DNA of 64,000 nucleotides from assembly GCA_030490835.1 (NCBI GenBank), contig CM059973.1, positions 59,772,008 to 59,836,007 on the forward strand. The letters run 5' to 3'. The notes beneath the pieces were generated by a model. It saw only the letters and a program-made list of their open reading frames with translations. It ran no database searches and was not told where the DNA came from. Origin of the DNA: Annona cherimola. Lineage: Eukaryota > Streptophyta > Magnoliopsida > Magnoliales > Annonaceae. Each line of letters opens with the position of its first letter. Position 1 is the stretch's first letter. The translations under genes and the position numbers were made by a program. This document shows, piece after piece, positions 43,959 through 54,709 of the stretch.

Positions 43959-44045
43959 TGAAATCTAAAGTTTTGCATACTACTTTGAAGTTGTTAAATC
44001 TGAAATTCTGCATGTCGTTTTAAGGTTTCTTAATTTGAAAAATAG
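43959..44045. repeat. Continuation of the 36-bp tandem array
   Basis: GTGAAATCTAAAGTTTTGCA and TTGTTAAATCTGAAATTCTG units follow the solo LTR directly and belong to the array that starts at 41,729. Confidence 0.8.
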
Positions 44046-44950
44046 AGTCTTTTGATTTGTTTGTTGATTTTTTCAAGCTACATTTTGATGAATCCATTTG
44101 TGAGTTGATGGGGGATTGGAAGGCCTTCTCTATCTATGTTTTTTCAAGAATGAGCTTAAACGCTAAATTACTCATTATATCTTATTTTTCTCATGAGTAT
44201 ATTACTGAAACCTCTCTTTTTTTATTACAGGTCTGGTTAATGGAACATTTGGGATGTATTCCACCTATTCCTGAACATATGATCAATCTTCCTTACCTTA
44301 CCAACACTTTACTAAGCCTAGAGTGTTCTCTTTTGCCTTTAGATTTACTTTCTTATTTATCTAACTTGTCTGAGGAAAGAGTTGTTTGGAGGGCATCTTA
44401 GTTATTTGTTAATCCACTTATATGTTGTAGGGATTATAAGTGTCTTACCTTATTGGGAGTTTCAGGTTATTATTCTTACAATCCTCAAAAATTTCTTCGT
44501 CAATTTAGTATTTTCCAATGTGTACCTATTACGAGTGGAGTTTATACTAGGTTTACTGAGTATAGTGGGGCTGCCATTACAGATAGAATACTTAATGGTT
44601 GGCATTTTAGTCTATCTGCTACAGAATTTGGACTGACATTTACTGGACTGCCTGAATCTTCTTTAAACTATAGGAACTGGTTAGCTGTAGAGATGGGTCA
44701 CATAGTTTCTGAAGTTCATGAAGTTCCTCAACATGTTGAAGAAGAAGCCATAGAAATTGGTGTGCCCATAATGGTCTCTCCTCACCTAAAAGCACAAATT
44801 CAAGACTTGAGAGTGCAAATTACCTCATTTGCCTAATTTATTGGACAATTATCAAGTGCCCTCTCCTCTATTCGTGAAGTGCTGTCTCGGTATGAAATAT
44901 CTTTGGAACTAGTTGCATCTACTGCCATGCAAGCTCCGCCATCAAGCTAA

Positions 44951-45600
44951 CTTTGGTTTTTTATGTTTTTCATTTTCCTCCTTTTTTTGAACAAAAGTGT
45001 ATAACATGAACATTGAACTCTTAAGACTTATTGTATTGACTTTATATTTGTTTCTTTTGGAAAACTTCTAGAGTGCTAGATTCATGTTATAGTTTTCTTC
45101 TTTTTTTATACATATAAATTTTAAAGTGTGTTATATCAACACTTGTCAGGGACATTTATAATGAAAAGTGTATTTTTGGCTATATGGTTCTATTTTGTTT
45201 TACTATTGTTGACAACTTAACTATACATTTGTTGATCATTACTTATAGCAACTTCTCTTTTTACTTATCCTAGATTTGCATATTGTATCTTCTTAGAGGC
45301 TTAATTTCATATTTCAATAGCTATGCGGGAAAAGACTATTAGTTTTGTAATTTAGCTGGCATGCAGGTTTTTTTTATAGAAATTTTTTTATGTTGGATGG
45401 CCAACTAGTTATTCTAGCTCTTGGGAAGAAACAACATCTGCCACTAAAGTTAATTTCTAAGACTTCAAGATTTTGGATTTAAAAATAAAAAGAAGAATTT
45501 ATCCAGAGGGATAACTAGATCAATTAACAAGTGAGGAAGAATATCTAGAAGGTGTGATAATTTTCTAGACGCAGATTAGAAGAATACATAAAATAATACA
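44951..45600. other. Gypsy 3' region between PMD ORF and AGP copy
   Basis: AT-rich sequence with no recognisable coding content. It separates the convergent PMD (plus) and AGP-like (minus) copies. Confidence 0.5.
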
Positions 45601-45629
45601 AATAAATGTGGTTTCTCGGCGGTGCAAAA

Positions 45630-45836
45630 TCAGTGGATGAGATAGGTGATGGCTGAGGCAACAAGCAGCAAAACGTACGCAATTCCTTGATCGATTGCCT
45701 TTCCATCATTGGATTGGAATGGAATAGGAGCCAAAGTCGGAGCTGAAGAAGCAGCCATGCCTTGTCCGTGGTCGATCTGAAAGATGGCGAGCAAGGAGGT
45801 CACAAGGAGAAGCGTGTTCGCTCTCACGGACTACAT
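45630..45836 (-). pseudogene. Arabinogalactan peptide (AGP16/20/22-like) copy
   Basis: Minus-strand frame encoding a short arabinogalactan-peptide precursor: hydrophobic signal peptide RANTLLLVTSLLAIFQ, a small AP/SP-rich core SSAPTLAPIP (sites for Hyp-linked glycans), then SNDGKAIDQGIAYVLLLVAS and ITYLIH, the very conserved GPI-attachment tail of this family. The mature peptides sit on the plasma membrane or in the wall. The natural start codon appears to be ATG at 45,836-45,834, but it is followed at once by TAG, then TCC GTG; no other ATG precedes the signal peptide. So the copy is likely dead, or begins at a non-AUG codon. The rest is open to TGA at 45,630. It lies inside the gypsy 3' region in the same orientation as gag-pol. 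Origin: gene capture or insertion. Confidence 0.8.
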
Positions 45837-46360
45837 TCTCCTCTAGAGAAAATAAAATTGCTAAGAGAAGACAGCAGGAAGGAGGGAATATGAAGGTATA
45901 TGATTATAAAAGGGTAGAAATCAAGTGGGGGATGGGATCTGTTATTGTATAATTGAGCAAAAATATTTGTTTCTGATTACGGACATGCTCCGTGGATGTG
46001 TTAAAACTAATTCATAAAAGAGAATCAATAAATCTATTGTATGGAGGATGGATTCTTATAGATATATCATGGATGTACTCATGGTATGAAAATAAAGCTA
46101 TGAAAAGAGAGTATTTGTCTAGTTAACCGTAGGATACTAGAAATCTATTAAAAAAATTAGTAGAGGAGTTATTGAAAATACTTCTTTACATGATCTGTGC
46201 TTACTAATTCTGCTATTATAGATTCCTCAGATTGAGATACTATCAATGCTTCATTGTCTAGTACATCCTTCACTATCCATGACCCTTCCTACTTAGGTCT
46301 AAATTTACATCTTTTACCTGATAGTTGAGGGACAAAGATCTTCTTTAGTACTTAATCACC
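45837..46360 (-). other. Upstream flank of the AGP copy and end of integrase
   Basis: On the minus strand the AGP copy is preceded by CT-rich leader-like sequence and a weak TATA-like element (TTTTATAATCATATA, about 45,894-45,912). It would therefore be a genomic copy with promoter rather than a bare retrocopy. Above about 46,200 the sequence returns to gypsy pol. Confidence 0.4.
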
Positions 46361-47300
46361 TTCTTGGAATTCGCGACGTCATACATTTTTATTGTGTGCT
46401 CTTGCCATTCGCCGTTGGTAAGCATGCATATGAGATAATGCTCTTATCCGCTTTTCATCTAAAAGATCTAGCTGCGGGAGTCTAACATAAATCCATTCTT
46501 TTGAACTTATGTCATTTTTATTTAAAATTATCAAAGTTGGTATTTCTACTTCAATTGGTAGCATTGCTTCCATCCCGTAGGTTAATGCATGTGGGGAAAA
46601 TCCCGTAGCAGTTCTAATTAATATTCTATATGCCTATAGGGCATAAGGTAATTTGTCTGCCCAATCCCTATAGCTTTCTACCATTTTTCTTAATATTTTG
46701 ATCAAGGTTTTATTAGCAACTTCTACTGCCCTGTTGGCTTGTGGTCAATAGGGACCTGATTTATGGTATTGAATTTTATATTGTTGTAAAAATTATTTCA
46801 TTTTTAGCTTGTAAATACTGTCCCGTTACCACTAAGTAAAATATTAGGTACGCCAAACCTTGTCAAAATATTATGTTTAATAAACTTAATAACATGATTG
46901 GTGTTAATCGTTGGAAAAGAATTAACTTCTACCCATTTAGTGAAGTATTCAATTGCTACTAGAATATATTCATGGTTGTTTGAGGATTTTGGTGAAAATT
47001 TTCTTATAATGTCTATTCTCCATGTTGATAATGGCTATGGAGTAGTCGTATTGTGTAATTCATTAGCTGAAGTGTGAATAAGATTCTCATGTTCCTGGCA
47101 TTTGATGCATTTACTGACAAAATGTGCACAGTCTCTTTCTAAGGTCAACCTATAATAACCTTGACACATAATTTTCTTTGCAAGCATCATTCCATTCATA
47201 TGGGAACCATGTTCTCCTTCATGTATCTTATTCATTATTTCCTTAGCTTCTTCTTCATCTACACACCTTAGTTATAATTGGTTATATGATTTACGGTATA
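46361..47300 (-). pseudogene. Gypsy integrase remains
   Basis: Zinc-binding N-terminus at 47,235-47,035: HEGEHGSHMNGMMLAKKIM then GYYRLTLERDCAHFV and CIKCQEHENLIH (the H-H-C-C finger). The catalytic core between about 47,030 and 46,600 is present as frame-shifted pieces. The C-terminal part at 46,573-46,379 gives MEAMLPIEVEIPTL and RLPQLDLLDEKRIRAL, followed by AHNKNV. Stops are frequent. Confidence 0.85.
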
Positions 47301-48501
47301 ATACATCACTAAGTATTATAAATTGATAAGCTAATCTCCTAATAGTGTGCCTATCTATAAAACTTGCATATTCTTCAAAGGTTTGATCTTTAACATATTT
47401 CTTTATATCATGGTACCACGATTTTGTTTTGTCATTTGCAGTATTTTCTTCTTCTGTAGATAAACAATGGGCTGAGTTATTTGTTATATGTATTTGAACT
47501 TCCTATGAAACCAATCCATATGAGATTTCTATAACTGAGGCTAAACTGGATAAAACATTTGCTAATTGATTTTGATTTCTTGGGCTATATGAAAAAGTAA
47601 CCTCTTTGAATTGACTTACTAACTTGGCTAAAGCGATTTGATAAGGTTTCAATTTCTCGTCTCTATTTTCCCATTCCCCTGTGGACTGATTAGTTACTAA
47701 TTGCGAATCTTCAAATATTTGTAATCTATTTGCCCCCAAATCATAAGCTTCTTTTATACTAGTTAGACATGCTTCATACTCTGCAACATTGTTGGTGCAT
47801 GGAAATATAATTTTCTTTGCATCATAGTAGGCAGTCTCTTAGGGTCGTATAAAATTATTCCCATTCCTCCACCATTTATATTCTGCGTGTATCAAAATAT
47901 AGACTCTAATGAGTTGACTCTGGCTCGTCATCTATAACTAGAACGTTCTCATATGGAAATTGGTCTAGTAGAGGCTGATAATCTAGTAAGGCTTGTGCAG
48001 CTAGATAGTCAGTTAACACTTGTCCTTTGATTGCCTTTCGCTTGATATAAATAATATCGAATTCAGTGAGAAGCAATTGCCACTTAGCCAATCTTCTAGT
48101 AAGAGCGATTTTTTGACACAGATATCTAAGGGGATCCTGCTTAGAAATTAGCAAAACTATTCAGGACATCATGTATTGTCTTATTTGAAAATAACCATAA
48201 GTAAGGCTAAACATGTTTTTTCTATTTCTGGATATTTTAATTCAATAGGAGTAAACTTTCTACTGAAATAATAAATAGGTAACTCTTTTTTCTTACCAGT
48301 ATTATAATGCCCTAGTACTCCTCCCATAGCTATTGGTGTAACTAATAAATATAAAATCAATGAGTCATTTGTAGCGAGTGGCATTAATATAGGTGGATTC
48401 GAGAGGTAAGTTTTAATTTTATTGAAAGCCAGTTGACAATCTACTGTCCATTTTTTAGGTGAATCTTTCCTTAAAAGTTTGAATATTGGCTCGCGTGTCA
48501 A
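47301..48501 (-). pseudogene. Gypsy RNase H and second RNase H-like region
   Basis: RNase H of the RT at 48,501-47,906: WTVDCQLAFNKIKTYLSNPP, YYFSRKFTPIELKYPEIEK, and KWQLLLTEFDIIYIKRKAIK. Further downstream, at about 47,880-47,503, a second RNase H-like domain with GANRLQIFEDSQLVTNQSTG and YQIALAKLVSQFKEV..Y.PRNQN.LAN..SSLAS. The two RNase H copies in a row are a mark of the Tat lineage. Broken by stops near 48,160 and 47,840. Confidence 0.85.
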
Positions 48502-48509
48502 GGTTAGTT

Positions 48510-49560
48510 GTGAAATAAATATACTAATGTATTGTAATCTTCCTAAAAATTCTCAAATTTCTTTCTCAGTTTTAGGCGGGGGAATTTCTAAAATGGCTTT
48601 GACTTTTTCATCGTCTATCTATATTTGATTTTCACTTACAATAAATCCTAATAATCGCCCTTTTCTAGCCCCAAAAATGAATTTGCTTGGTTTAAGCTTG
48701 AGTTGAAAATTTTTCATCCTATCAAATAATTTTTTAAGTCCTCTAAATGGTTAGCAAAAGAATGAGAATGTACGACAATTTCATCTACATAAACTTCAAC
48801 CTCCTTACGTATCATGTCATGAAAAATTGCAGTCATCGCCCTTTGATAAGTAGCTTTGGCATTTTTGAACCCGAACGACATGACCTTGTAGCAAAAGGTA
48901 CCCCATGGAGTGATAAAAGATGTTTTTTCTTGATCCTTCAATGCAACTTTTATTTGGTTATAGCCCGAAAACTCATCCATGAAGGAAAACCAACTATATC
49001 TAGCTGTATTATCTACTAGGGTATCAATGTGGGACAAAGGAAAATCGTGTTTTGGATTGGCCTTGTTAAGGTCCCTATAATCTACGCACATTCTAACTTT
49101 GCCATTTCTTTTTGGCACAGGTACTATATTGGCCAACCATTCAGGGTGGTAACTTACTCTTAGAAAATCAGCATTGTATTGCTTAATGATCTCGTCTCTA
49201 ATCTTAGAAACCTATTTAGGTTTTATTCTCCTAAGCTTAAGTTTTATTGGTTTGAAATCCCTTTTTATTGGGAGTTTATGAGTGATGAAGTTTTCGTCTA
49301 ATCCTGGCATATCATTATAAGAAAAGGCAAAATTTACTAACATCGATTTAAAGAAAGTTAACTTTAGTCTCTTTTCTTCTTTGGATAATTGCTTTCTTAA
49401 TCTTAGCATTTTAGGGTCGCTTTCAGTTCCTAAGTTGACGATTTCAAAATCTTCCGCAGTTGCCCTGTCTTTGCCTTTCATTTCCTCCATTTGTTTTTGT
49501 AATTCTTCCTCTTCTCCTCCCTTATTGCTATTTTTTTCTAGAAATTCTAAAGTGGTTTGG
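48510..49560 (-). pseudogene. Gypsy reverse transcriptase remains
   Basis: 49,490-49,212 gives FEIVNLGTESDPKMLRLRKQ and FAFSYNDMPGLDENFITHKL, the N-terminal approach. 49,136-48,714 gives the RT core: IVPVPKRNGKVRMCVDYRDL, KANPKHDFPL, SWFSFMDEFSGYNQIKVA and MSFGFKNAKATYQRAM. The active-site box reads YVDE instead of YVDD. Stops separate the pieces, so it is dead. Confidence 0.9.
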
Positions 49561-49918
49561 ACATAGTAAATACTAGCCCAGAGCTCTTTATCAATGGATC
49601 TTCTTTTCTTATATCTCGACTTTGTAACCGAAACTTTTTATAATAAAGCAGCTGAGCAGGCTGGCGATGTATACAATCCCCCCTTCATTATTTTTTATGT
49701 TTCCTTTGAAAGCTCTTTTTTCTTGATTGTCTATATTTTGAATCATTAATATTGTATCTGGCTGTTTCTCTTTTGTTAACTCATGTAGGAAAAATCTTGC
49801 GCTTAAAAAGATATTTTGGCTTTTAGTCTTCTTAGGTTGTTGTTCATCCGGATCATATCTTAAACCATATTTATCTTTTTTTCTTGAATATTGATTAAAT
49901 TGGCTTTTGCCTCATGTC

Positions 49919-50836
49919 TTATTTTATATTCAGTGACTTGTCTCCTGCTAGTGTAATTACATAATTGACAGACATCATAGGACCCAAGGGAATAAAATTT
50001 ATATCTTCTATAGGGGATTCAGCGAATGGTAATGGGTTGGATGATTCATAGGCTTCCACTAAAAGGACTTCATGGCTTGTATTTTCTTCCCTAGGGATAT
50101 TTATTTCAGGATTGGCTTTAATTATGATTATTTTTTCATTAGTTACAAATTTAATTTTTTGATGTAATGAAGATGGAACAACACCAATCTGATTTATCAA
50201 TGGTCTTCTTAGCAACATATTGAATGAAGCAGGTATTTTTAATATTTGAAATGATATAGTCATGGTTTCTGGGCCGATTGTTAGACTAATATCTAACTTT
50301 CCTATGGTAGGTCTGGTAGTATTATTAAATGCTCTAACATGAATATCGTTTGAGCGAAGACCGTCCATGAGGATACCTAATCTTTTGATCGTCCTTAATG
50401 GGCATACATTTAAACTAAATCCATTATCTATAGTTACAAAGGAGAATTTGAGATCTTTGTACTGGACCGTGATATTTAGAGCATGTGTATAACATCGTCC
50501 TTCCTGTGGAAATTCTTCATCTCTGAATGTGAGTGCATTTTGAGATATAATTTTCCCTACCATGTGTGCAACTGCCTCTGGTTCAATTTCTTTTGAAATG
50601 TAAGTCTTATTTAAATTTTTTGTAAAAGTCTCATGATGTAAATTAGAAGTGTATAGTAATTCCCATATAGAAATTTGTGTTGGAAAAGATTTGAGTTGTG
50701 TGACTATGTCATAGGTTGAATTTTCTCCTTTGTCAAAAATAGAGAGATTTTTATTTACCTCCCGCCTATTTATCCACCCATTTGGCCAAATGTTTCTTAT
50801 TTCTGAACATTTCGAAAGTTCTGGGTGCTTCCATGG
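49919..50836 (-). pseudogene. Gypsy aspartic protease region
   Basis: Long open stretch (50,563-49,919) with FSFVTIDNGFSLNVCPLRTI (catalytic D-N-G loop), FQILKIPASFNMLLRRPLIN and GVVPSSLHQKIKFV, the signature of Tat/Ogre protease domains (usually LLGRPWIH). Upstream to 50,836 decayed text continues to the point where the solo LTR interrupts the coding region. Confidence 0.85.
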
Positions 50837-50964
50837 TGTTGGAAGTATGTGGAAAATAAGCTAAGTCTATGTTTTGATGATTAACAAATCAATTTGAATA
50901 AGTTTTGGATACTAACATGTTTGTGGAAATGATTAAAGGCTATAGATTTGAAGAATATGAAGCA

Positions 50965-51275
50965 TGACAAGTCAAGTCGATTTCCAAGTCGACTCAGGCA
51001 TCGACTTAGGCCAAGTCGACTCCAACATCGACTTCAAAATGACATTTCCTTCCAGAGTTGAAGTCAAGACTCCGAAGTGCTGAAGTCACACCCCAAGTCG
51101 ACTCCACTTGCGACTTGAGGTGAAGTCGCAGGCCAAGTCGACTCCGGGTAGCGACTTGGAGGCGTCGTTTTCTGTCCAGAATTGAAATCGAGAACTGAGG
51201 GCACTGAAGTCGCAGACCAAGTCGACTCAGCATGCGACTTGGGCGAAGTCGCAGACCAAGTCGACTCCGGCATCA
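50965..51275. repeat. AAGTCGACTC / GCGACTTGG repeat cluster 1
   Basis: Repeated CCAAGTCGACTCC and (T)GCGACTTGG motifs, each around the palindrome GTCGAC and forming imperfect inverted pairs with each other. A related cluster is at 51,930-52,115. The variable spacing gives variable hairpins. Confidence 0.85.
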
Positions 51276-51372
51276 ACTTCGATCGGACAGAAGAAAAATG
51301 TCAGAAGACAAATGAGGAATAAAATGACTTCAAGGTAGACTTAAGTAAAGTTGGAGATCAAGACAACTTAGG

Positions 51373-51661
51373 GGTGTGTTTGGTTGGGGGTAAAACTTTT
51401 GATGAAAAGTTTTTGAGATAGAAGTTGTCATATTGATGGAAAATGATGTGATATAATAGGAGTAATGATGAGAAGTAAAGAGAATAAAGTTAAAATAGAT
51501 AGGTTAGTTGTATAAATATTTGTGTAGAAATGATTGAAAAATAGGGTAGTTTGTATAGGAAAATGTGAAAAAATAATTAAAAATAGAGTAGTTATGGAGA
51601 GTGAAAAGTTTTAGATTGAAAAGTTTTGGTTGACATATTTATATCCTAAACAAACACACCC
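51373..51661. mobile_element. Tourist-like MITE, 289 bp
   Basis: Ends GGGTGTGTTTGG and CAAACACACCC, flanked by TAG on both sides (51,370-51,372 and 51,662-51,664). Very close to 32,868-33,158. The innermost layer of the nest. Confidence 0.92.
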
Positions 51662-51929
51662 TAGATGTTCAAATTGGAACATATGAAGACTAATCCAAGT
51701 CCAAAGAAAGCAAGTTGCATAAACTCAACTGTTCTAATCAAGAACTTGGTCAAGAAAACAAGATTCAAGACTCAAGGACTCAAGGCCTGCAAATCATGGA
51801 GCTAAAGGAAACAAGCTAAAGTGAATACCCAATGATTCAAAGAGAACTAAATCAGGGAAGGACAACAAGGCATGAAGAAATCTAAGCAAAACAAAAGCAT
51901 CCCAAAGATTTCAAGTTCGTCAAGCTAAC

Positions 51930-52115
51930 TAACGAGGTGAAGTCGCATACCGAAGTCGACTCCACCTGCGACTTGGGTCAAGTCGATGACCAAGTCAACC
52001 CAGCTAGGAACTTGAAGTTGCTACGGACAGGCGAAGTCGCACCCGAAGTCGACTCCATCTGCGACTTGGGCGAAGTCGCACCCGAAGTCGACTCCACCTG
52101 CGACTTGGGTCGCAA
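51930..52115. repeat. AAGTCGACTC / GCGACTTGG repeat cluster 2
   Basis: Same repeated motif as cluster 1 in tight register: three CGAAGTCGACTCC...TGCGACTTGGG units at about 42 to 115 base spacing, the last two nearly identical. Confidence 0.85.
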
Positions 52116-52868
52116 CGGTCGGAAAATATTCGAACGTTGGCGCATTAAATACGCGCCACCTACCTTCAAACGTTCGGATTCCCTCCACAATTATAAAAGG
52201 CATTCAATGTGAACGAGGGAGGAAGTGAAAAATCATTAAGTGTGCATAACTCCCATCTTCAAGAGCATTAAGTGATCAAGCCAACATTTAGAAGAAGAAC
52301 TTTGCTTCCAAACAGCTAGAGCTGCTTGCTGAATCTCAAAGTCTACACAACAAGTTCTTCTCTGCGCCAAAACTGCATCTACACAACAGTAACGTGTAGA
52401 TTCTTTCTGTTATTCTTAATTGTTGTATTGAACTTGATTTAGTTAGGATAACTAAGATCAAGTGTAAGCAAAGTAGTGTGTGATTGGAGTGGAACTCATC
52501 ACCTACTTGTGCTGTGATTTGTTGATGCCCCTAGAGCTAGAATCTAGAAGAGAGCAGTGACTCTAGTTGTATTTGTGAAATACAATAGTGGAACCCAAGT
52601 CACAAGGGGTGTGAGCTTGGAAGAGTGGAGTAGGAAGGTTGCCCGAACCACTATAAAATCTTGTGTGTTGATTTATATTTCTGCTCTCTACATTATATTG
52701 CTTTCCATTTCGTTTCTTCATTAAGGGGACTAGATTAATCCGGGGTAAAGTTTCTGTTTAAGTTGAAAATTTTTAAATACCCAATTCACCCCTCCCCTCT
52801 TGGGTAATTGTCATTAATTCGGGACCAACACATGGCACTCAATGTGAGTCATAAGAAAATTTTTCATC

Positions 52869-54371
52869 TTAATCTGCGATCCTTAGGTTCCTAAAATATG
52901 GCAGGATCAAAGTTTCTACAGTATTTGGGACATGAACGTGGAGATTTCTCTTTGGTGTAGCTTTTAATACTATTTCAGGTTCTACTATTCGTATCATATT
53001 AACTTCATAATTTTTATGTATTTTTTGGTACTCATGCAATACTAAATTTACTGCTCTTGGAACATCATTTTTGTGTGTTGGTAAAAGATTTTGTATAACA
53101 TTTTCATTCGGCATGTTGTGATCTAATTTAATCCTCCCTTCATCAAATAGGTCTTGGATTGCATGTTCTAGGGTAAAATATCGATCAATCATGTGACCTC
53201 TTCGTTGATAATATGCACAATATTCTTCTTATCTATAATTATTTGGTAAAAGGTTAGGGGGTGGTCTTGGCTGTAATGGACTTAGGATATTTTTCTTGGT
53301 TAGCATGTTAAGGATATCAGTATATGAAATTGCTATCTTAATAAATTTTCTAAAACATTTTCGTCACTCTCTTGACTTTTCTCTTACAAGTGTCTCAATT
53401 GCGTTTACCTCTTGTGTTTTATTCCTGATATTGTCTGCACTCTTGACTTCTGATTTTTTCCTAGCAACCCCATTCTAATAAGGCCATGATGATATTACTC
53501 CTTGTCTTATCCCTGCCTCTACTTGATCCCCTACTTGAATTAGTTGAGCAAAATTTATGTAAGGATAGGAGATAAGATAGCCCGATATGCTAGGGTGAGT
53601 AGCATCCACTATTATGGATATTTGCTCACTCATGGGTAAAGTTATTTTTATCTTGGCGGCAAGAGCCCTCCATCTAGCGGCAAAATCAGAGAAAGTTTTA
53701 TTTGGCTTTTGTTTTAAACCTTCTAAGTTAGCCCTTTTAGGTGTCGTGTTTAATTTGTAAGAAAATCTATTTAAGAATGCTGAGGATAACTCATCTTATG
53801 TTCTAATTCGTTTGTAATCTAACGATGTATACCAATCTAAGGCATCATTTTTTAGACTATGTTGAACCAAACGTATTAAAATTTCTTCTTTTTTCATCAT
53901 AGGATATAAGATTCTACAATAAGCTTTTAGGTGTGCCCTAGGACATGAATCTCCTTCATAATGAGGTAAGGATAGTATTTCAAACTTGTCAGGTAGACTA
54001 ATGTCGGGGAAAAGATATAAATCTTCTATTTTTGAGGACGGCAACCCTTCTCCCCCATGTTGTCTTACTTTGTCTTCTAGTTGCTTTAATTGAGATTGAA
54101 GAGTTTTTTTTACTTTTTCAATTTTATCCGTGACATGTTTTAGAATAACTTCTTCCTCTTCATAATGATTTGTGTCTTTTTTCTTATGCGTATTACTAGC
54201 GGAAGTATCTTTCCCGTTATCCTCTTGGTTCCTAGATGAGTGTAAGTTTTCTAACATTTCTAGGACCTTAGCTATCATTTTTTAATTTGTCTACTCGTTG
54301 TGTTACACTAGTTAGGTCTGTGATCGGGTGATTTAAAGATGATCCTCCCTACTCTGTGTTGCTTCGGTCAT
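52869..54371 (-). pseudogene. Gypsy gag remains
   Basis: Starts at ATG 54,371-54,369 (MTEATQSREDHL), with stops and a frameshift, then an open stretch 54,278-53,796 with LYLFPDISLPDKFEILSLPH and YEGDSCPRAHLKAYCRIL, then frame-shifted ELSSAFLNRFSYKLNTTPKR and WRALAAKI. A zinc-knuckle remnant YCAYYQRRGHMIDRYFTLEH (one Cys lost) sits at about 53,215-53,155, followed by AIQDLFDEG. A coiled-coil-like stretch (ILKHVTDKIEKVKKTLQSQL) precedes the gag core. The solo LTR (50,837-52,830) lies just downstream, between gag and protease. Confidence 0.85.
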
Positions 54372-54679
54372 ATTTGTTAGACTAGATTTAGACCTAGTGA
54401 CCACTGGACTATAGGGTGGTAGTATTCCCTTTTTACACGCTATTTTTACTATATAGGTAGATTTTTAATATCCAATGATACTTGAACTCTATGGATCTTT
54501 TCCCAAAAGTCTATTAATTTCTTCTTTTTACCCTTTTTTTGGGCTAGACCCTTTTTTTAAAAAAAGAAAATTAGAATCCTTTTCTTTTTAAAACTTTTTT
54601 TAAAATTCAATATTTTACTTTTTTTTAAAAAAGCTAAAAAATCCTCCTTGAGCTTTTACTAAGAAATAAAAATTAACAC

Positions 54680-54709
54680 TCCTAGCTTTCCTCAGCGGAG
54701 TCTCCAAAC
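54680..54709 (-). promoter_or_regulatory. Gypsy primer-binding-site region
   Basis: Directly after the 5' LTR on the minus strand: GTTTGGAGACTCCGCTGAGG. The TGG..ACTCCGCTG.GGA form is common next to Tat/Ogre LTRs. I cannot name the tRNA from memory. Confidence 0.55.

Larger units (their letters stand above)
40503..44950 (+). pseudogene. Plant mobile domain (PMD) ORF, antisense in gypsy
   Basis: Decayed gene on the plus strand, opposite to the host element's gag-pol. From ATG 40,503: MNGIHLLLSGF...SGWLPCQPLKGLNWPLFIREN. After a frameshift: VVLNYPFLETTTWFWIPLL, LEDVFKLTGLPLFRDVSIL and YPRRYDLVALMSHLLF. After the inserted solo LTR (42,169-43,954): ITETSLFLLQVWLMEHLGC, RDYKCLTLLGVSGYYSYN, RFTEYSGAAITDRILNGWHF and a C-terminal helix. 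This matches the plant mobile domain (aminotransferase-like PMD, as in MAIN/MAIL1), found both in plant genes and in transposons. Stops include TAA at 44,834-44,836; the frame then runs on to TAA at 44,948-44,950. The middle (about 41,200-44,050) holds tandem repeats. Extra antisense ORFs have been described in Tat elements. Confidence 0.75.
50837..52830 (+). mobile_element. Solo LTR, copia (SIRE-like), with duplication CATGG
   Basis: Ends TGTTGGAAG and GGGACCAACA; flanking CATGG at 50,832-50,836 and 52,831-52,835. A TATA box (TATAAAAGGC) lies at about 52,191, and the 3' end reads CACCCCTCCCCTCTTGGGT, the style of SIRE/Maximus copia LTRs. It contains two clusters of AAGTCGACTCC/GCGACTTGG repeats and a later MITE (51,373-51,661). 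No internal domain, so a solo LTR. Without the MITE it is about 1.7 kb. The peptide-like open frames at 51,006-51,276 and 51,937-52,212 come from the repeats and are not genes. Confidence 0.93.

Noticed and set aside
51937..52212. Repeat-peptide ORF (EVDSTCDLG units)
   Set aside because: Encoded by the GTCGAC repeats of a solo LTR; both strands give similar repeat peptides, so not a gene.
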